A model generated the notes under the pieces. That model saw nothing but the letters and a program-made list of their open reading frames with translations. It was not told the DNA's origin and ran no database searches. 8,544 bases of DNA from assembly GCA_905186105.1 (NCBI GenBank), contig LR994475.1, positions 2,425,258 through 2,433,801 of the forward strand, read 5' to 3'. Both the position numbers and the translations under genes were made by a program. Positions 6,208-8,544 of the stretch are shown piece by piece; positions within the stretch are counted from its first letter, which is position 1, and each line of letters starts with the position of its first letter. The DNA is from an uncultured Sutterella sp. (lineage in GTDB: Bacteria > Pseudomonadota > Gammaproteobacteria > Burkholderiales > Burkholderiaceae_F).

Positions 6208-6412
6208 GCCATAAGGGATAGATAGATAAGTTAGTTCAATATATTTCTTTTATCTTTATCTCTAGTCCCACCGACTTTCTTTATAGTCCCACCTCATTTC
6301 CATCAAGTCCCACCTGACTTGCTCAAAGTCCCACCTTAACATTTTCAGCCATCACACTACTCTCACAGGCTATTTGGCTATTTTTTTGCTGTTTTGTCCC
6401 ACCTGTCCCACC
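6208..6412. repeat. iteron array (GTCCCACC) with adjacent AT-rich tract, candidate replication origin
   Basis: AGTCCCACC occurs at 6264, 6285, 6306 and 6327, an exact 21-bp period, with unrelated 12-bp spacers. Two more copies, TGTCCCACC, are directly adjacent at 6395-6403 and 6404-6412. On the minus strand the unit reads GGTGGGACT. An AT-rich stretch with a GATA triplication lies at about 6208-6263, beside the first unit, where origin melting would be expected. A tandem 8-bp repeat GGCTATTT lies at 6368-6383. Phased iterons beside an AT-rich tract are the classic form of an origin bound by a replication initiator; P4 also uses short GGTG-starting iterons. Arm-type sites for the integrase or AlpA are the main alternative, as the array lies right behind int. 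Confidence 0.7.
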
Positions 6413-6449
6413 TATTTTTTCTTGTTTTCATATTGGCTAAGGTCTCAGG

Positions 6450-6482
6450 CAAATAAAAACCCGTGACGATTGCCACGGGTTC
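6450..6482 (-). terminator. Rho-independent terminator of the integrase gene
   Basis: On the minus strand AACCCGTG (6481-6474) pairs with CACGGGTT (6465-6458) around an 8-nt loop, and the stem runs into TTTTTATTT. It starts about eight bases after the integrase stop codon. Confidence 0.85.
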
Positions 6483-6489
6483 AATCTGT

Positions 6490-7896
6490 TTATTCGTCAG
6501 GGTATAGACCAGTAGTGCAATATCTACCCCATGCTTCCATACACTCGCGCCTAGAGTCCGATAGGTCAGGGCGATTGTATCCACCGCCATACTCATCACC
6601 GACAAAATGAGCCAGACATAGCTCTATCGCCTCTAAGTTAAATCGTTGGTAGTTTTTATGTTTATCGGTAGTCAGCCACGTTCTAAAAGACGATCGCGCT
6701 GTACCGTGAGGACTTGCATTAATTGGACGCCCCAGTCTTTTGCTTTCCTTCTCATCAATCCATTCGCGTAAGCCTCGCGCCCTTCTTTTGGCGTTCATGG
6801 AATCGATTACACGAGCCATTGCCCCAGCTCCAATAGGATTACGCCCATCCCGAGTAAACACCCAAGGACACCCCTCAAAGCGTGGAATGCTCCTTAGAAA
6901 GGCAATTGCATAAGAGGACAGGTGTACAACAAACTCTTCACGCCCTTTCATTTTCATAACAATCGGCGACACCGTCCAAGTGCCAGCGTCTAAATCGATG
7001 TCCTCCCACCTGACCGCAGTCACGAATGAAGTTTTCGTTATTGGATTCGTGTGTTTGGCTTTTTGAACCATACCTGGACGTGACGCCGTAAGAATGCAAA
7101 ACTTGAGCATCTTCGACGCCATCCCGTCAAATTCATCAATCTGCGCAAAGAATTCAGGAATGTCATCAGGCTCTACTCTAGGCTCATGCCCTTTTTCTTT
7201 CTTCACAGGGACAACTAAATCTAATTTGGCTTTCAACGCCCCTGTAAGTCTCGCTGGTTCATCGTCAGCATCTCTGTAACCGTGAGTGTGAGCATAGAGG
7301 CAGACTTGATTAATGATTGCTCGGCACTTCTTAGCCTGTTCGGATTTACACCGATACAAATCGTTGTGCATCATCACATCGTAAACATGACGCCACGTAA
7401 ATTCGTTGATAGGCACGTCACCTACTACCGATAGGATATGACACCGCAGATTAATCTCTGCCTTCTTTTCACCGCCAGCGTCATTGATCCACTTGTCAGC
7501 CTTTCGCACCATCTCAAACCAATCGTGAGACGCCTTGCCGAAGGTGTACGCCTGTTTAATTGTTTCTTGAGTCTGTTCGGCTTGCTCTTGCTTAATGCGC
7601 TCTTTCTCTATTAATGGATCAATCCCACTCCTCAAAGAGGCAAAGTATTCTCGCGCCTTATTTCGAGCCTCATTAATTCCACAATCAGGATAGGTAAGAC
7701 CATAAAGAGACCGTTCTACACCTAATCCTCGAACCTCCCAGCGCACACTAGTACCGCTATTTGTCTTTAGAAGGATTAAATTCAGCCCCTTGCAACCCCC
7801 ATCGCAAAGTCTTTTCTTTCGTGAGGTCGATTGTTTGAAGGCGCGAAGTGCGTTTTTAATGCTCTTATCCGTCAGAGTTACCGAGACCTTGGGCAT
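6490..7896 (-). CDS. int: tyrosine recombinase, DUF4102-type island integrase
   Basis: A 468-aa site-specific integrase. The N-terminal DUF4102 arm-binding domain spans about 1-105 (KRLCDGGCKGLNL, SLYGLTYPD, ARNKAREYFASLRSGIDP), a core-binding domain about 115-225, and the catalytic domain about 240-460. Expected active-site residues are present: R273 in TASRPG, a Lys at about 317 (KMKGREEF), H397 and R401 in SPHGTARSSFRTW, H430 in CLAHFVG and the nucleophile Y440 in GGGYNRPD. Length and residues suggest an intact enzyme. It is transcribed away from the tRNA-Leu gene about 200 bp off, the standard arrangement for a tRNA-integrating element, and the tRNA 3' end is the likely attachment site. 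No strong Shine-Dalgarno precedes ATG 7896. The nested inverted repeats just upstream overlap where its promoter should be, so it is probably repressed by AlpA or by itself. Confidence 0.95.
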   Translation of the reverse strand: MPKVSVTLTDKSIKNALRAFKQSTSRKKRLCDGGCKGLNLILLKTNSGTSVRWEVRGLGVERSLYGLTYPDCGINEARNKAREYFASLRSGIDPLIEKERIKQEQAEQTQETIKQAYTFGKASHDWFEMVRKADKWINDAGGEKKAEINLRCHILSVVGDVPINEFTWRHVYDVMMHNDLYRCKSEQAKKCRAIINQVCLYAHTHGYRDADDEPARLTGALKAKLDLVVPVKKEKGHEPRVEPDDIPEFFAQIDEFDGMASKMLKFCILTASRPGMVQKAKHTNPITKTSFVTAVRWEDIDLDAGTWTVSPIVMKMKGREEFVVHLSSYAIAFLRSIPRFEGCPWVFTRDGRNPIGAGAMARVIDSMNAKRRARGLREWIDEKESKRLGRPINASPHGTARSSFRTWLTTDKHKNYQRFNLEAIELCLAHFVGDEYGGGYNRPDLSDSRRECMEAWGRYCTTGLYPDE

Positions 7897-7906
7897 AAAT
7901 TTTCAC

Positions 7907-7975
7907 TTTATTGGGGTATCAGAATTTCGTGTTTAGGGGTATTAGCCCTAATACCCCTATAGATACCCCAATAAA
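7907..7975. promoter_or_regulatory. nested inverted repeats upstream of int (four GGGGTAT sites)
   Basis: An outer pair of perfect 14-bp arms (7907-7920 and 7962-7975, TTTATTGGGGTATC and its complement) encloses an inner pair of 12-bp arms (7934-7945 and 7948-7959, TAGGGGTATTAG) with a 2-bp centre. Each arm contains GGGGTAT, giving two copies on each strand. The block starts 11 bp before the integrase ATG, so it overlaps its promoter or leader. It could be integrase arm-type sites, an AlpA operator or an autoregulatory site. Confidence 0.75.
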
Positions 7976-8027
7976 ACACGGGCTGTCAAGGCACTGGATA
8001 GCACCCTTTAATACACCTTTTAAGGTC

Positions 8028-8045
8028 AAAACGCCCGAAAACGCC
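8028..8045. repeat. two direct repeats AAAACGCC, 10 bp apart
   Basis: AAAACGCC occurs at 8028-8035 and 8038-8045, one helical turn apart, between the int-proximal inverted repeats and the tRNA terminator. The placement inside the presumed attachment region would fit excisionase or accessory-factor sites, but the units are short and chance is possible. Confidence 0.35.
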
Positions 8046-8055
8046 TCTTAGATAA

Positions 8056-8087
8056 CAAAAAACCGCACTGCATAGCACAGTACGGTT
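8056..8087 (-). terminator. Rho-independent terminator after tRNA-Leu
   Basis: On the minus strand AACCG-T-ACTG (8087-8078) pairs with CAGT-G-CGGTT (8070-8061), with one mismatch and a 7-nt loop, and leads into a run of six T. It lies about nine bases after the tRNA CCA end, so it should end the tRNA transcript and keep it out of the element. It sits on the element side of the tRNA, so it may have come in with the element. Confidence 0.7.
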
Positions 8088-8095
8088 CTAGTATT

Positions 8096-8123
8096 TGGTC
8101 CCCGGGGAGAGACTCGAACTCTC
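8096..8123 (-). other. probable attachment-site copy (3' end of tRNA-Leu)
   Basis: The 3' part of the tRNA gene (T arm, acceptor strand and CCA) next to an outward-facing integrase is the usual attL/attR position for DUF4102 integrases. The second copy is not in this window, so the length of the repeat cannot be measured. Confidence 0.45.
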
Positions 8124-8180
8124 ATGGCTGTTAACCGGCGGATTTTGAATCCGCTGCGTCTACCATTCCGCCACCCGGGG
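8096..8180 (-). tRNA. tRNA-Leu (anticodon CAA)
   Basis: An 85-nt tRNA with encoded CCA at 8098-8096. The acceptor stem CCCCGGG (8180-8174) pairs fully with CCCGGGG (8106-8100), with discriminator A at 8099. The anticodon stem GCGGA/TCCGC encloses TTCAAAA, giving anticodon CAA (reads UUG, leucine). There is a long variable arm, as expected for a class II leucine tRNA, and a T arm of GAGAG/CTCTC with loop TTCGAGT. The gene is complete and appears functional despite serving as the insertion site. E. coli leuX has the same anticodon and is also a hot spot for islands. Confidence 0.96.
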
Positions 8181-8197
8181 ACTGTTTCCCTCAAGGA

Positions 8198-8235
8198 GAA
8201 AACTATTATGCCATACTTTTTGGGAAAAGTGTGAA
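8198..8235 (-). promoter_or_regulatory. possible promoter of tRNA-Leu
   Basis: On the minus strand CATAAT (8210-8205) is a good -10 match ending 24 bases before the tRNA 5' end, and TTCACA (8235-8230) is a possible -35, though the 19-bp spacing is long. It overlaps the folK stop codon. The tRNA may instead be co-transcribed with folK. Confidence 0.3.
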
Positions 8236-8544
8236 AATTTTTTGATCAGGGTGCATTTTTTTTACGATTTCGATCGTTTTTTCGATCGCATCGCCGTTTT
8301 GCATCTGCCAACCTGGACAAATATCCGCCAAAGGCACCAAAACAAAAAGGCGTTCATGCATTCGTGGGTGCGGTAACATCAAGACGGGATCGTCTGACGT
8401 AACCCCTTCGTAGTCGATCACATCTAAATCCAACGTACGCGGTGCATTGATCACCCCTTGAGGGCGAACTCGCCCGTGAGCGAGTTCAATGGTTTGACAT
8501 ACCTTGAGTAACGCCATCGGCATCAGCGTGGTTTCAACCAAAGT
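8206..8544 (-). CDS. folK: 2-amino-4-hydroxy-6-hydroxymethyldihydropteridine pyrophosphokinase (5' end outside window)
   Basis: The C-terminal 112 residues of HPPK, which transfers pyrophosphate from ATP to 6-hydroxymethyl-7,8-dihydropterin in cytosolic folate synthesis. The HPPK signature is clear: QGVINAPRTLDLDVIDY includes the Mg-binding D-L-D pair, and LPHPRMHERLFVLVPLADI follows, a typical C-terminal motif. Compared with the 159-residue E. coli enzyme, about 48 N-terminal residues are missing beyond the right edge; the frame is open to the last base, so no start can be given. The ATG and TTG codons in the fragment are internal. This is a host housekeeping gene and marks the chromosome flank, 25 bp upstream of the tRNA-Leu gene on the same strand. 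Confidence 0.95.
   Translation of the reverse strand, partial: TLVETTLMPMALLKVCQTIELAHGRVRPQGVINAPRTLDLDVIDYEGVTSDDPVLMLPHPRMHERLFVLVPLADICPGWQMQNGDAIEKTIEIVKKMHPDQKIFTLFPKSMA

Noticed and set aside
6378..6605. 75-aa minus-strand frame overlapping the integrase 3' end
   Set aside because: It is a shadow of the integrase in another frame, extended through the iterons, with no ribosome site.
1..8095. Second copy of the tRNA-Leu 3' end marking the other att site
   Set aside because: No second match to the T arm and acceptor block was seen, so the element must continue past position 1.

Overview
The window holds the tRNA-proximal end of an integrated mobile element plus a short piece of host chromosome at its right edge. 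The host piece (about 8096-8544) carries the 3' part of folK and a complete tRNA-Leu(CAA) gene. FolK resembles the gammaproteobacterial/betaproteobacterial type and the composition is moderate GC, so a gammaproteobacterium is my best guess; the genus cannot be read from the sequence. The other end of the element lies beyond position 1.

Everything from about 8095 down to 1 reads as a P4-like satellite or phage-inducible-island type element, with all recognisable genes on the minus strand, pointing away from the tRNA. Reading from the tRNA inward: (i) a DUF4102-type tyrosine integrase (6490-7896) whose start is preceded by a nested inverted repeat with four copies of GGGGTAT/ATACCCC (7907-7975); (ii) a hairpin terminator (6450-6482), then six copies of GTCCCACC (four at an exact 21-bp period), next to an AT-rich stretch, a strong candidate replication origin; (iii) a small basic protein (5947-6135); (iv) about 940 bp without a convincing gene, containing an array of five clear and one degenerate AT-cored palindromes spaced about 40-50 bp; (v) an unrecognised 276-aa protein (4174-5004) with its own terminator; (vi) an AlpA/Vis-like regulator (3722-3979).

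Downstream of alpA is one tightly packed operon. It contains a 43-aa ORF, a region of about 300 bp (3300-3575) rich in hairpins and long-range complementarity that looks like the P4 cI / P1 c4 immunity RNA arrangement, then genes for 96-aa, about 120-aa (apparently frameshifted) and 99-aa proteins, a 331-aa Toprim primase-like protein and a DUF927 ATPase that runs off the left edge. Most junctions share one design: the upstream gene ends in or next to a GGAGG Shine-Dalgarno and the next ATG follows within a few bases.

Working model: the integrase and AlpA handle site-specific integration and excision at the tRNA-Leu 3' end, the Toprim and DUF927 proteins replicate the excised form, and the structured RNA decides whether the replication operon is expressed. 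Integration at this site leaves the tRNA gene intact. No capsid, packaging, conjugation or recognisable defence gene is visible in this window; any such cargo would lie to the left.
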